This document shows, one piece after another, positions 23,492 to 32,044 of a DNA stretch of 38,142 nucleotides. This DNA comes from Ignavibacteriota bacterium (lineage in GTDB: Bacteria > Bacteroidota > Ignavibacteria > Ignavibacteriales > Melioribacteraceae). The notes under the pieces were generated by a model, which had not been told where the DNA came from, searched no databases, and worked only from the letters and a program-made list of their open reading frames with translations. The translations under genes and the position numbers were made by a program. Position 1 is the stretch's first letter, and each line of letters begins with the position of its first letter. The stretch spans positions 1 through 38,142 of the forward strand of contig JABFGH010000037.1 of NCBI GenBank assembly GCA_013112585.1, read 5' to 3'.

Positions 23492-26194
23492 ATGAAAATA
23501 AGATTACATACAATTAGTTTTATATTTTTTGCGGCGGCATCATTGCTGCTGCCGCAAAATAAAACTACACTAACCCTTAAACTCGTTCCGGAGGAATTAC
23601 CTTTTGGGTTAATAAGGTATGTTGATGCAGCAGAACCCAATGCGGCTGTTGTATTAAGCGGCGGAGGTGCAAGGGGTTTAGCCCACATTGGCGTTCTTCG
23701 GGCTCTCGAAGAAAACAATATTCCTATTAAAAATGTAATTGGTACGAGCATGGGCAGTATAATCGGCGGACTTTATGCTGCAGGTTATTCTATCGATGAG
23801 ATTGATTCAATTGCCAGGAAAACACCTTGGGATGATTTCTTTTCTGCCGGTGATATGGATAGGAGAGAACAATTTTATGACCAAAAAATCACAAATGATA
23901 AAGCTCTATTCGTTATTCGATTAGACGGGTTGAAACCAATTCTTCCTACCTCTGTTTCAACCGGGCAGAAAGTATCTAACTTTTTAACTCTGCTTACATT
24001 AAATGCTCCAATACAAACAAACACAACTTTTAAAAATTTACTATACAATTTTAATGCTGTATGCACTGATCTTGTAACCGGTAAAAGAGTTATTCTAAAC
24101 GAAGGCTCTCTCGGTTTTGCTATGCGGGCAAGCTCAAGTGTTATGTTTTTACTGTCGCCGGTGGAAATGGATACGCTTCAGCTTGTTGACGGCGGGTTGG
24201 TTGCTAATATTCCTGTAGATGTTGCAAAAGAATTGGAGAGTGATTTTATTATTGCTTCCGATGCCACAAGTCCCTTGTACAGCAGCGAAGAGCTGGCAAC
24301 TCCTTGGAAAGTGGCAGACCAATTAATAAGTATTCCAATGCTGCAATTGAATAAACAACAGTTATCATCTGCTGATGTTGTTCTAAAACCGGTTGAGGAT
24401 ATTTATTTAAATAGTAGTTTTGATCAGGTTGACTCTTTAATTTCCGGTGGTTACAAACGTTCCTACAAAACTGTTGAGCGTGCAGCTGAAAAGTTCAAAG
24501 AGAAATACTTGCAAAATATTGAGGCGGGTGATAAGGAGTATGCAAACTTTACATTTATCAGCAGGGATGAAGGTATTCTCGAACACTTTAATGTTTTAAA
24601 TAATTATAAAAAAGTTTCGGGCAAGCAATTGCTTTACACACTTGCCTTATTGAATAGGGCGGGCGGATATAAATCCTTATCTCTAGAAATAAGTGAAGCT
24701 GAAGCAACAACAATAGAAATTATTGCAGAAGAAAATCCGGTAGTTAAAAATGTTGAAATCGTTGGGTGTACATCGATAAGTGATAAAATAATTAATCAAA
24801 CAAAAAATTCTCTTAAAGGTAAACCGTATAATAGTAATGAAACATTAACAGCAGCACTTAGTTTTGTTCAGCATTATCGGGATGAAGGATTATTACTTGC
24901 TAATATTGAATCAATAAATTTTGATGAAAAATTGAGCACAGTTACTATAAAGATTTCCGAAAAAATTATAAATAAAATTGTAGTAACCGGAAATGAAAAA
25001 ACTAATGAGGATGTAATTCTAAGAGAATTTCCGATAAGTGAAAATGATTACCTGAGCATTGAAAAATTAAAAACTGGTTTAGCAAATTTAAGAGCAACTG
25101 ATTTGTTTGAAAGTGTTGATGTAAAAATTATCAGCATAAATGAAATCAATGAATTAAATATTATTGTGCATGAAAAAATATCGAGCCTGGTGAGATTTGG
25201 TTTAAGGATTGACAACGAAGACTTTACTCAAGTATCATTAGATATAAGAGATGAAAATGTTTTTGGAACCGGAACAGAATTAGGCGGCATACTTTTCTAT
25301 GGTGCTAGAAAAAAAACACTTATGTTAGAACACAGGTCCAATAGAATTTTTGATACTTATTTGACTTACAAACTGCGCGGCTATTTCAGATTGGATGATG
25401 TAAATGTTTACAGTAATTTGCCGTCAACTTCCCTAAATAGAATAAGGCGCGAAAAGATTGCAGAATACAGGCAGCTTTATCTCGGCGGCTCAGTTGGGGT
25501 TGGTACTCAATTTCAGAGGTTTGGAAATATTTTTATTGAAACAAAATATGAAAGGAACGAAATAAAAAATAAATTTGATTTCCCGGCAGAAAAAACCTAT
25601 AAACAAGATTTAGCAACAGTAAAATTTTCTCTTTCAATAGATTCACAAAATAAATTTCCTTATCCAACTTTCGGCAGCAGGGTAAATGCTTTTTACGAAA
25701 CCGGTCTATCGGTATTTAACGCCGCCACAGGTTTTACAAAATTCTACTTTGATTATATTGGTTATTTCAGCATTGGCAGTAATCACACTCTTGCTCCAAA
25801 ATTTGCACTTGGGTTTGCAGATGAAACACTTCCGCTCAGTCAGCAGTTTTCACTTGGCGGGCAGCAGAACTTTTTTGGTTTACGTGAAGATGAGTTTAGA
25901 GGAAGGCAGGTTTTTAAGACTTCATTAGAGTATCAATTCGTTTCTCCTTTCCAACTTTTTTTCGATACATTTTTCAGATTACGATATGATCTGGGTTCTA
26001 TCTGGTCGGTTAAGGAGCAGATCAGATTTAAGGATTTGCGCCACGGTATCGGGTTAACATTATCTCTTGATACACCAATTGGTCCGGCGGATTTTTCGGT
26101 TGGAAAAAGTTTTATAATTCAAAGGTCACTTTTAGATAATGTAATTAAATGGGGTGATACTATTTTCTATTTTACAATCGGCTATTACTATTGA
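23492..26194 (+). CDS. Patatin-like phospholipase with POTRA and outer-membrane barrel
   Basis: This 900-residue protein has a signal peptide (1-21) and three parts. The patatin domain (about 52-330) shows the oxyanion loop GGGARG (57-62), the nucleophile S86 in GTSMGS and the catalytic D233 in LVDGGLVANIPVD. POTRA-like segments follow (about 410-570, with NPVVKNVEIVG and NKIVVTGNEKTNEDVILREFP). Residues 575-900 resemble the BamA/surface-antigen barrel, ending in a strand with terminal aromatic residues (FYFTIGYYY). This is the order found in PlpD-type (type Vd) proteins, in which the barrel exports or anchors a lipolytic domain. All catalytic residues are present. It starts 30 bases after yidC and could be on the same transcript. 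The lipid substrate is unknown. Confidence 0.9.
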   Translation: MKIRLHTISFIFFAAASLLLPQNKTTLTLKLVPEELPFGLIRYVDAAEPNAAVVLSGGGARGLAHIGVLRALEENNIPIKNVIGTSMGSIIGGLYAAGYSIDEIDSIARKTPWDDFFSAGDMDRREQFYDQKITNDKALFVIRLDGLKPILPTSVSTGQKVSNFLTLLTLNAPIQTNTTFKNLLYNFNAVCTDLVTGKRVILNEGSLGFAMRASSSVMFLLSPVEMDTLQLVDGGLVANIPVDVAKELESDFIIASDATSPLYSSEELATPWKVADQLISIPMLQLNKQQLSSADVVLKPVEDIYLNSSFDQVDSLISGGYKRSYKTVERAAEKFKEKYLQNIEAGDKEYANFTFISRDEGILEHFNVLNNYKKVSGKQLLYTLALLNRAGGYKSLSLEISEAEATTIEIIAEENPVVKNVEIVGCTSISDKIINQTKNSLKGKPYNSNETLTAALSFVQHYRDEGLLLANIESINFDEKLSTVTIKISEKIINKIVVTGNEKTNEDVILREFPISENDYLSIEKLKTGLANLRATDLFESVDVKIISINEINELNIIVHEKISSLVRFGLRIDNEDFTQVSLDIRDENVFGTGTELGGILFYGARKKTLMLEHRSNRIFDTYLTYKLRGYFRLDDVNVYSNLPSTSLNRIRREKIAEYRQLYLGGSVGVGTQFQRFGNIFIETKYERNEIKNKFDFPAEKTYKQDLATVKFSLSIDSQNKFPYPTFGSRVNAFYETGLSVFNAATGFTKFYFDYIGYFSIGSNHTLAPKFALGFADETLPLSQQFSLGGQQNFFGLREDEFRGRQVFKTSLEYQFVSPFQLFFDTFFRLRYDLGSIWSVKEQIRFKDLRHGIGLTLSLDTPIGPADFSVGKSFIIQRSLLDNVIKWGDTIFYFTIGYYY

Positions 26195-26730
26195 TTTTCA
26201 TTGTGAGCAGCTTTTTCGGCAATAGATTTATATTTTCTTTCCAGTTCCATATTCCCGACTTTTCTAAAATGTTCAGCCATTGCATAATATAGTTTTGCTT
26301 TCAGCTTTACGCTTTCAATACCAATATTTACAATCTGCATAATCGTTTCGTTAGTAGGCAGGGGTATATCATAACTATATAACTGCAGCACGGAAAGAAG
26401 GGGACCGCATTCTTCAGGATTGCATATAGCCGCTTTCTGATAGTAGTAAATAGCTCTTTCTAAGTAAGAATAATCGGTAAAATTATTCTCGAATATTTGT
26501 GCCGTCCAATAATAAATTTCGTATCGGCAGTTTGTAAACTCATCGGCTATTTTTTCTGTAAACATCTGTAATTCATCTTTTGAGAGCGCCGGATTTGCCA
26601 ACAGAATTTTGTAAAGTTCAGGACTGTTATATTTTTTTGAAATGGCAAGTTGGAGCGCATCAAATAATTCATCCGAGCTGTTCGATCGCTGAAAGACTGT
26701 TTCTATTTCATTATAAATTTTGTCGCTCAT
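26188..26730 (-). CDS. Hypothetical helical protein, TPR-like
   Basis: This 180-residue protein is not recognised. It has no signal peptide or membrane helix and is predicted by eye to be almost entirely alpha-helical; the segments FTDYSYLERAIYYYQKAAICNPE and KLYYAMAEHFRKVGNMELERKYKSIA have the Tyr/Ala spacing of tetratricopeptide repeats, which would suit protein binding. It is the last gene of the minus-strand paa operon, 21 bases after the PD-(D/E)XK-like gene, and its stop overlaps the end of the convergent patatin gene by seven bases. A link to phenylacetate degradation is not visible in the sequence. Confidence 0.65.
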   Translation of the reverse strand: MSDKIYNEIETVFQRSNSSDELFDALQLAISKKYNSPELYKILLANPALSKDELQMFTEKIADEFTNCRYEIYYWTAQIFENNFTDYSYLERAIYYYQKAAICNPEECGPLLSVLQLYSYDIPLPTNETIMQIVNIGIESVKLKAKLYYAMAEHFRKVGNMELERKYKSIAEKAAHNENQ

Positions 26731-26751
26731 AAATTAATATTTTTGGTTTGG

Positions 26752-27246
26752 TTATTCGGATGTTAGATTAAGTAAATTTTGTTTTGAAAAATGCGGCAGT
26801 GCATTAATAAACTCAACAGTTTTATTTTTATCCCATTGCTTACCGGTTGATAAGTTGTAAGGATGATTTCCCAGTAAGGCAATTCTTCTATCGCTGATGT
26901 TTTTGTCATTGTCAAAAACAAAAAACACTATTACAACCGGAATGTTAAATTTTTCTTTCCACATTTCATACGCTTCAACGGCACGTTTATTTGCAAGCCA
27001 CTTGCTTCCTTTTTTACCCTTCCAATCTAAAAAAACTTTTTTGTTATTGATCAGCAAAACTAAATCGGGTTTGTCTTTCCCTTTCTCCCAAACAGCTTCA
27101 TAGCGCTTGTCCTTGCCGAATTCATTAAATTTAATTCCCCATTGAGTAAGCAGATTTTTACCATGATACTCGGCGAGGTCATGAAGCTCATAATTCTTTC
27201 TGAATTCTTTTTTCGATTTTGCCGGTCTAAAATCTAATTTTTCCAT
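26752..27246 (-). CDS. PD-(D/E)XK nuclease-like protein
   Basis: The ATG at 27246 gives 164 residues. The segment KDKPDLVLLINNKKVFLDWKGKKGSKW has the PD-x(12)-D-x-K pattern of the PD-(D/E)XK fold, with D61, D74 and K76, placed in a beta-hairpin as expected; E20 or E26 on the first helix could complete the metal site. It is followed by a strand, IPVVIVFFVF, that also fits the fold core. The family includes restriction enzymes, Holliday-junction resolvases and many small housekeeping nucleases, so this is a fold-level call, not a function. It lies six bases after paaD, within the same operon, where no nuclease is normally expected. Confidence 0.6.
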   Translation of the reverse strand: MEKLDFRPAKSKKEFRKNYELHDLAEYHGKNLLTQWGIKFNEFGKDKRYEAVWEKGKDKPDLVLLINNKKVFLDWKGKKGSKWLANKRAVEAYEMWKEKFNIPVVIVFFVFDNDKNISDRRIALLGNHPYNLSTGKQWDKNKTVEFINALPHFSKQNLLNLTSE

Positions 27247-27251
27247 GAATA

Positions 27252-27719
27252 TTAAATACACTTAAAATGTTCAAAGGGCTGATGGCAATGATCACAATAA
27301 TGTAAAGATTTACATGCTGTTGAACCAAATTCACTGGTTAAAATTGTTTCGTCTGAATTGCAGAAAGGACATTCAATTTTATCAAGTAATTCCGATGATT
27401 CCCGCGGAGGTGCAATTCCGTATTTTTTTAATTTATTTTTAGTTTCTTCACTCATCCAATTAGTTGTCCATGCAGGTGAATAAACTGTTTTTACTTTAAC
27501 ATTTTCTAATCCGTTGGAAAAGAGGATATCAAGAATATCATTTTCAATCGCATTCATTGCTGGGCAGCCCATATAAGTAGGAGTGATCTTAATTAATAAT
27601 TCATCTTCCTCAAAAATCACATCTCTTACAATTCCCATCTCAACTATATTTAAGACAGGTATTTCAGGGTCAAAAACATCATGCAGCAATTTTAATATTT
27701 CATTTTTATTTTTTTTCAT
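27252..27719 (-). CDS. paaD: Phenylacetyl-CoA epoxidase assembly protein PaaD
   Basis: From the ATG at 27719 this is a 155-residue protein; the frame also allows a start at 27728. Residues 1-100 form a MIP18/DUF59-type domain (DPEIPVLNIVEMGIVRDV, then TPTYMGCPAM with the conserved cysteine), which is linked to iron or Fe-S handling. The C-terminal part (CPFCNSDETILTSEFGSTACKSLHYCDHCHQPFEHFKC) has four Cys pairs typical of the PaaD zinc-ribbon extension. PaaD is needed for the active epoxidase, probably for assembly of the oxygenase iron centre or the reductase cluster. It comes directly after paaC and completes the order A-B-C-D. Confidence 0.9.
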   Translation of the reverse strand: MKKNKNEILKLLHDVFDPEIPVLNIVEMGIVRDVIFEEDELLIKITPTYMGCPAMNAIENDILDILFSNGLENVKVKTVYSPAWTTNWMSEETKNKLKKYGIAPPRESSELLDKIECPFCNSDETILTSEFGSTACKSLHYCDHCHQPFEHFKCI

Positions 27720-27721
27720 AT

Positions 27722-28501
27722 TTACCATTTTACATTTGGAAATGAACGGGGCAGAATTTGCATTTCGGCAAGCAGGTGACCTAAATATTCGGTATGCCTG
27801 CCTTGCCTGCTTCCGCTAACAAAATCATTAGTGTCGGGCATTGTTAGTGTTGCTTCTTCAAATACTGATTTAACAGCGTTATCCCATTCTTGTTTAATAC
27901 CGGTTAAATCAGGAATAATATTTTTATCTGTCAATTCAATTATTAGATCATCAATAAAAAATATTTCATTTGTAAAAATCCAAAGATTATCAATCGCTGT
28001 TTGAATTTTATTTTTACTTTCTTCGGTGCCGTCGCCGAGTTTAATTATCCATTGCTTACTATGCCTTAAGTGATATGTAATTTCTTTCAATGATTTAACA
28101 GCAATTGCTTTTAATTCATCGTAATTACATTTACTTAGTTTTGTGTAAAGTAAAAATGAATACTGATCATAAAAAAACTGACGTGCAATTGTAAATGCGA
28201 AGTCCTCATTCGGCTGCTCGAGTAATTGCAGATTTTTAAATTCACGTTCATGCCTTAAAAAAGCTAAATCATCCGCGGTTCTATTTTTATTTTCAAGTTC
28301 GGCAGCAACGGAGTAAATTGCATTTGCCTGCCCGATACAATCAAGAGCAATATTTGCTAATGCTATGTCTTCTTCCAAAATTGGAGCATGTCCGCACCAT
28401 TCAGATAAACGATGTCCTAAAATTAACCTGTCATCACCGAGCCGTAAGAAGAATTCAAAAATTTTCTCACGCAACTCTTCAGTAATATTCTTTTCCATCA
28501 T
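27722..28501 (-). CDS. paaC: Phenylacetyl-CoA epoxidase subunit PaaC
   Basis: This 259-residue protein is the structural partner of PaaA in the 1,2-phenylacetyl-CoA epoxidase. It has the ferritin-like helical sequence of the family: FFLRLGDDRLILGHRLSEWCGHAPILEEDIALANIALDCIGQA near the start and NEDFAFTIARQFFYDQYSFLLYTKL, KEITYHLRHSKQWIIKLGDGTEESK in the middle. The usual diiron ligands are incomplete, as known for PaaC, which stabilises the complex rather than binding iron. Its start overlaps the paaB stop by four bases (ATGA type), a sign of translational coupling, and paaD follows at the 3' end. Confidence 0.93.
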   Translation of the reverse strand: MMEKNITEELREKIFEFFLRLGDDRLILGHRLSEWCGHAPILEEDIALANIALDCIGQANAIYSVAAELENKNRTADDLAFLRHEREFKNLQLLEQPNEDFAFTIARQFFYDQYSFLLYTKLSKCNYDELKAIAVKSLKEITYHLRHSKQWIIKLGDGTEESKNKIQTAIDNLWIFTNEIFFIDDLIIELTDKNIIPDLTGIKQEWDNAVKSVFEEATLTMPDTNDFVSGSRQGRHTEYLGHLLAEMQILPRSFPNVKW

Positions 28502-28797
28502 CCTCCTCTATTTCCTTTTGGAACAGAATAAAATTTTGGATGACGATAAGCTTTATCATTTCCCGGGTCAAAGAAGGGACCATTTTCGGAGGGTGAAGTA
28601 GCCGTAATACAATCAGAAGGTACAACCCAAATACTTATTGCCTCTCCGCGTCTCGAATAAACATCACGCGCGTTTTGAATTGCATTCTCACTATCAACTG
28701 CGTGTAAACTACCCGCGTGTTCATGTGGGGCACCGTTTGCCGGCTGAATAAAAACTTCCCACAAGAGCCATTCGGTATCTTTTGTTTTGTCACTCAT
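28498..28797 (-). CDS. paaB: Phenylacetyl-CoA epoxidase subunit PaaB
   Basis: From the ATG at 28797 this is a 99-residue protein; upstream codons in frame overlap paaA and are not needed. It shows TEWLLWEVFIQPANGAPHEHAGSLHA, DSENAIQNARDVYSRRGEAISIWVVPSDCI and the conserved GPFFDPGNDKAYRHPKFY ending. PaaB is a small subunit that bridges PaaAC heterodimers in the epoxidase. It lies eight bases after the paaA stop and overlaps paaC by four bases. Confidence 0.93.
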   Translation of the reverse strand: MSDKTKDTEWLLWEVFIQPANGAPHEHAGSLHAVDSENAIQNARDVYSRRGEAISIWVVPSDCITATSPSENGPFFDPGNDKAYRHPKFYSVPKGNRGG

Positions 28798-28804
28798 CAA
28801 TAAC

Positions 28805-29731
28805 CTAATTTTTATGTTTGTTTGCGTATGCTTCTGCGGCTTCACGAACCCATGCACCTTTGCTGTGTGCTTTGCGTCTGGCTGCCATTCTTTGTTTGTT
28901 CATTGGTCCATTGCCTTTTACAACCGACCAAAACTCATCCCAGTTAATCTCTCCAAATTCCCAGTGCCCGGTTTCTTTGTTAAATTTTAAGTCGGGATCA
29001 GGAATTTCAATATCAATAACACGAGCTTGAGGAACAGTTAAATCAACAAAACGCTGCCTCAGCTCATCATTACTCTTTAGTTTAATTTTCCATCTCATCA
29101 ACTCGGCAGAATTGGGTGAATCTTTATCAGATGGACCGAACATCATAAGTGACTGCCACCACCATCTGTTAACTGCATCCTGCACCATTTCTTTCTGTTC
29201 TTTTGTCCCTCCGGCTAAAGTAGAAACCATTTCATAGCCCTGCTTTTTATGAAAATTTTCTTCTTTGCAAATTCTAACCATTGAACGCTGATAAGGACCG
29301 TAAGAACATTTAGCCAGCAGTGTTTGATTGACAATAGCTGCGCCGTCAACAAGCCAGCCGATAACACCGATATCCGCCCATGACAAAGTTGGGTAATTAA
29401 ATATACTGGAATATTTTGCCGAGCCGTTAAGTAATTGTTCATTCAATTCTTGCCTGTCAACACCTAAGGTTTCTGTTGCGCTGTAAATATAAAGTCCGTG
29501 TCCGGCTTCATCCTGCACTTTAGCAAGCAGACCCAGTTTTCTTCTTAAATTTGGTGCGCGCGTAATCCAATTGCCTTCCGGCAGCATTCCAATAATTTCT
29601 GAATGTGCATGCTGCGACATCATTCTAATTAATTGTTTTCTATATCTTTCCGGCATCCAATCTTTCGGTTCAATTACTTCGCCGTTTTCAATTCTTTTTT
29701 CAAATTCTAATAATTTTTCTTCTTCGCTCAT
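28805..29731 (-). CDS. paaA: Phenylacetyl-CoA epoxidase catalytic subunit PaaA
   Basis: From the ATG at 29731 this is a 308-residue protein; the in-frame extension to 29788 falls in the promoter region. PaaA is the diiron oxygenase subunit that adds one oxygen of O2 across the ring of phenylacetyl-CoA. The six iron ligands of the family are all present and in register: E45 in HSEIIG, E75 and H78 in DEAGH, D129 in WLVDGA, E158 and H161 in EENFH. It is the first gene of an operon with paaB, paaC and paaD. No paaE reductase, paaG, paaZ or paaK is in the window, so electron supply and later steps must be encoded elsewhere. Confidence 0.95.
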   Translation of the reverse strand: MSEEEKLLEFEKRIENGEVIEPKDWMPERYRKQLIRMMSQHAHSEIIGMLPEGNWITRAPNLRRKLGLLAKVQDEAGHGLYIYSATETLGVDRQELNEQLLNGSAKYSSIFNYPTLSWADIGVIGWLVDGAAIVNQTLLAKCSYGPYQRSMVRICKEENFHKKQGYEMVSTLAGGTKEQKEMVQDAVNRWWWQSLMMFGPSDKDSPNSAELMRWKIKLKSNDELRQRFVDLTVPQARVIDIEIPDPDLKFNKETGHWEFGEINWDEFWSVVKGNGPMNKQRMAARRKAHSKGAWVREAAEAYANKHKN

Positions 29732-29759
29732 ACAAGCCCTTTCATTTAGATATAAATAA

Positions 29760-29788
29760 AATATAATACATCTTTTATAGTCAATCAA
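29760..29788 (-). promoter_or_regulatory. Candidate sigma70-type promoter of the paa operon
   Basis: On the minus strand, TTGATT (29788-29783) and TATATT (29765-29760) are 17 bases apart, a canonical spacing, and the -10 box ends 28 bases before the paaA ATG. An AAAGGG just upstream of the ATG may be a weak ribosome-binding site. AT-rich sequence makes chance matches common. Confidence 0.4.
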
Positions 29789-29892
29789 TATTTAATTAAA
29801 TGGTAGAAGAGTGATATAACAACATGACTATAATTTTAATATTCTGTATTTTTTGATATAAGAAATCAATTCTCTAAAAGCGGTTGGAGCTT

Positions 29893-31965
29893 ATGAATCA
29901 AGAAATAAGGAACTTCTTCTATCCCTCATCAATTTGTTTAGTCGGTGCATCTACAAAAGAAAAAAGCATCGGTTACGAACTATTAAAAACTATAAGCAAC
30001 TTTGGCTTCAACGGTGTACTCTTTCCTGTTAATCCAAAAGCAGAAAGCATTTTAGGCTATAAGTGTTATCACAGTATTAATGAAATTAATGATCCTATCG
30101 ATCTGGCAATTGTTGTTGTACCTAAACAATTTGTTGAAGATTCAATTGATACTCTGCTGAAAAAAAATGTTAAATCTATTCTGCTTATTACAGCAGGCTT
30201 CAGAGAAGTAGGCAAAGAGGGGGAGGAAGCTGAAAATAGGATTGTTCAAAAAGTTAAAAATGCCGGCGCCAAAATGGTTGGTCCAAACTGCATGGGTGTT
30301 ATTAATACTTTAGATTCTACAAAATTAAATGCTACCTTCGTTGCCGAAAAACCAAAACAAGGCTCAACAGGATTTTTATCACAAAGCGGTGCGCTTGGTG
30401 CGGCTGTGCTAAACTCTCTTAGAGAAACTGATATTAAGTTTGCCCATTTTATCAGCGTTGGAAATAAAGCCGATGTAAATGAAAATACCATTCTTAACTT
30501 TTGGCAAGCTGATGAAAACATAAAGGCTATGACTTTCTATTTAGAAAGTTTTGTTAATGGCGAAGAGTTTATCAAAAGTTATATCGGCGGTGATTTAACA
30601 AAACCGGCAATTGTTTTAAAAGCCGGTAAATCCGCTGCCGGTATGAAAGCTGCATCATCACACACCGGTGCAATGGGCAGCAGGGATATGGTTGTTGATG
30701 CTGTGTTAAATCAATTCGGAATTTTACGCGTAACGAACCTTAACGAAATGTTCAATACTGCAAAGGGTTTTGAGAATTACCCGATTCCTAAAGGAAATAA
30801 AATTGCAGTAATAACTAATGCGGGCGGACCGGGAATTTTAGCGGTTGACAACCTGGAACTTGAAAATTTAGCCTTAGCAGAATTTGAGGAAAGCACAAAA
30901 GAAAAACTGAAGGAAATTGTTCATCCCGAAGGAAGTGTTGAAAATCCCGTTGATCTTTTACCTGGAGCCACGGCAGAAACTTACAAGAAGGTTGTAGAGA
31001 TTGCAGCAGAGGATAATAATGTAGATGCTGTAATAAACATTTTTGTTGAACCGGTTATGGTTCAGCCATTTGATGTGGTAGAAGCAGTATCGGATGTAAA
31101 AACTTCTAAACCAATTCTTCAAACGGATATGCCGCTTCCGGAGTTCTGGGATACTTATCGCAAGTATTCAAAAAAACAAATGCCCATCTTTAAAAATCCC
31201 GAAGACCCCGCCGAAGTTCTCTCTAACATGTTGTTCTTTGAAGAATCAAGAAAACGACTTTCTGAAAAGAAACATGAATACAACTTTAATATTAATACCG
31301 GTGTTAGAAAATATGATTTGAGCAGAGGATTTATAAAACAAGAAGAAGTAAATAAACTTGCCGGGGATTACAATATCCCAATTGTTAAAAATATGATATT
31401 TACACCTGATACAATCAAAGAACTAAACGGTGAATATTTTCCGCTTGTTTTAAAGGGGATGAATAGTAAGGTTATCCATAAATCGGAATTGCATGCAGTA
31501 AAATTAAATATTAAAAATAAAGAAGAACTTATTAAAGCAGCTGATGAAATTACTGCAAATTTCAAAAAGTATAATTTTGAAATTGAGGAGTTTCTTGTGC
31601 AGCCATACTTAAAAGCCAAGCATGAAATTCTAATAGGAGGCTTCCGCGATTATTCATTCGGACCAATTATTATGTTTGGAACAGGAGGTAAGTATGTAGA
31701 GGTGATCTGCGATACTTCAATAAAATCAGCATACCTTACCGACTATGATATTGATGATATGATTAACTCGACCGCTATTGGAAAAATACTTCAAGGTGTA
31801 AGAGGTGAAGACCCGATTGATATGAATAAACTGAAGAATGTTATTAAGTCATCGGCAAAAATGTTTATAGAAAATGATAATATCGAAGAGTTTGATTTTA
31901 ATCCGTTAATTATATCGGAGCATAATTTTATACAGGCTGTTGATATAAGAATAAAAGCAGGATAA
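29893..31965 (+). CDS. ADP-forming acyl-CoA synthetase (fused alpha/beta)
   Basis: From the ATG at 29893 this is a 690-residue protein; a TTG at 29884 is the other possible start. A GGAG sequence stands close to the ATG. Residues 5-130 are a CoA-binding domain (FFYPSSICLVGAST). Ligase-like domains follow, with H257 in KAASSHTGAMGSRD, the histidine phosphorylated in NDP-forming acyl-CoA synthetases. From about 460 to the end there is an ATP-grasp domain (PLVLKGMNSKVIHKSELHAV, then EEFDFNPLI). The enzyme interconverts an acyl-CoA plus ADP and phosphate with the free acid plus ATP. It diverges from the paa operon across 160 bases, so phenylacetate or a degradation product could be its acid; acetate or branched acids are equally possible. 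Confidence 0.88.
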   Translation: MNQEIRNFFYPSSICLVGASTKEKSIGYELLKTISNFGFNGVLFPVNPKAESILGYKCYHSINEINDPIDLAIVVVPKQFVEDSIDTLLKKNVKSILLITAGFREVGKEGEEAENRIVQKVKNAGAKMVGPNCMGVINTLDSTKLNATFVAEKPKQGSTGFLSQSGALGAAVLNSLRETDIKFAHFISVGNKADVNENTILNFWQADENIKAMTFYLESFVNGEEFIKSYIGGDLTKPAIVLKAGKSAAGMKAASSHTGAMGSRDMVVDAVLNQFGILRVTNLNEMFNTAKGFENYPIPKGNKIAVITNAGGPGILAVDNLELENLALAEFEESTKEKLKEIVHPEGSVENPVDLLPGATAETYKKVVEIAAEDNNVDAVINIFVEPVMVQPFDVVEAVSDVKTSKPILQTDMPLPEFWDTYRKYSKKQMPIFKNPEDPAEVLSNMLFFEESRKRLSEKKHEYNFNINTGVRKYDLSRGFIKQEEVNKLAGDYNIPIVKNMIFTPDTIKELNGEYFPLVLKGMNSKVIHKSELHAVKLNIKNKEELIKAADEITANFKKYNFEIEEFLVQPYLKAKHEILIGGFRDYSFGPIIMFGTGGKYVEVICDTSIKSAYLTDYDIDDMINSTAIGKILQGVRGEDPIDMNKLKNVIKSSAKMFIENDNIEEFDFNPLIISEHNFIQAVDIRIKAG

Positions 31966-32044
31966 AATACTGTTGGTCAATTTGCGGTCGTTTCATTTTA
32001 TTATTTTAAATGACTAAAAAAATAATTAGGGGCTCAGAGGCACT

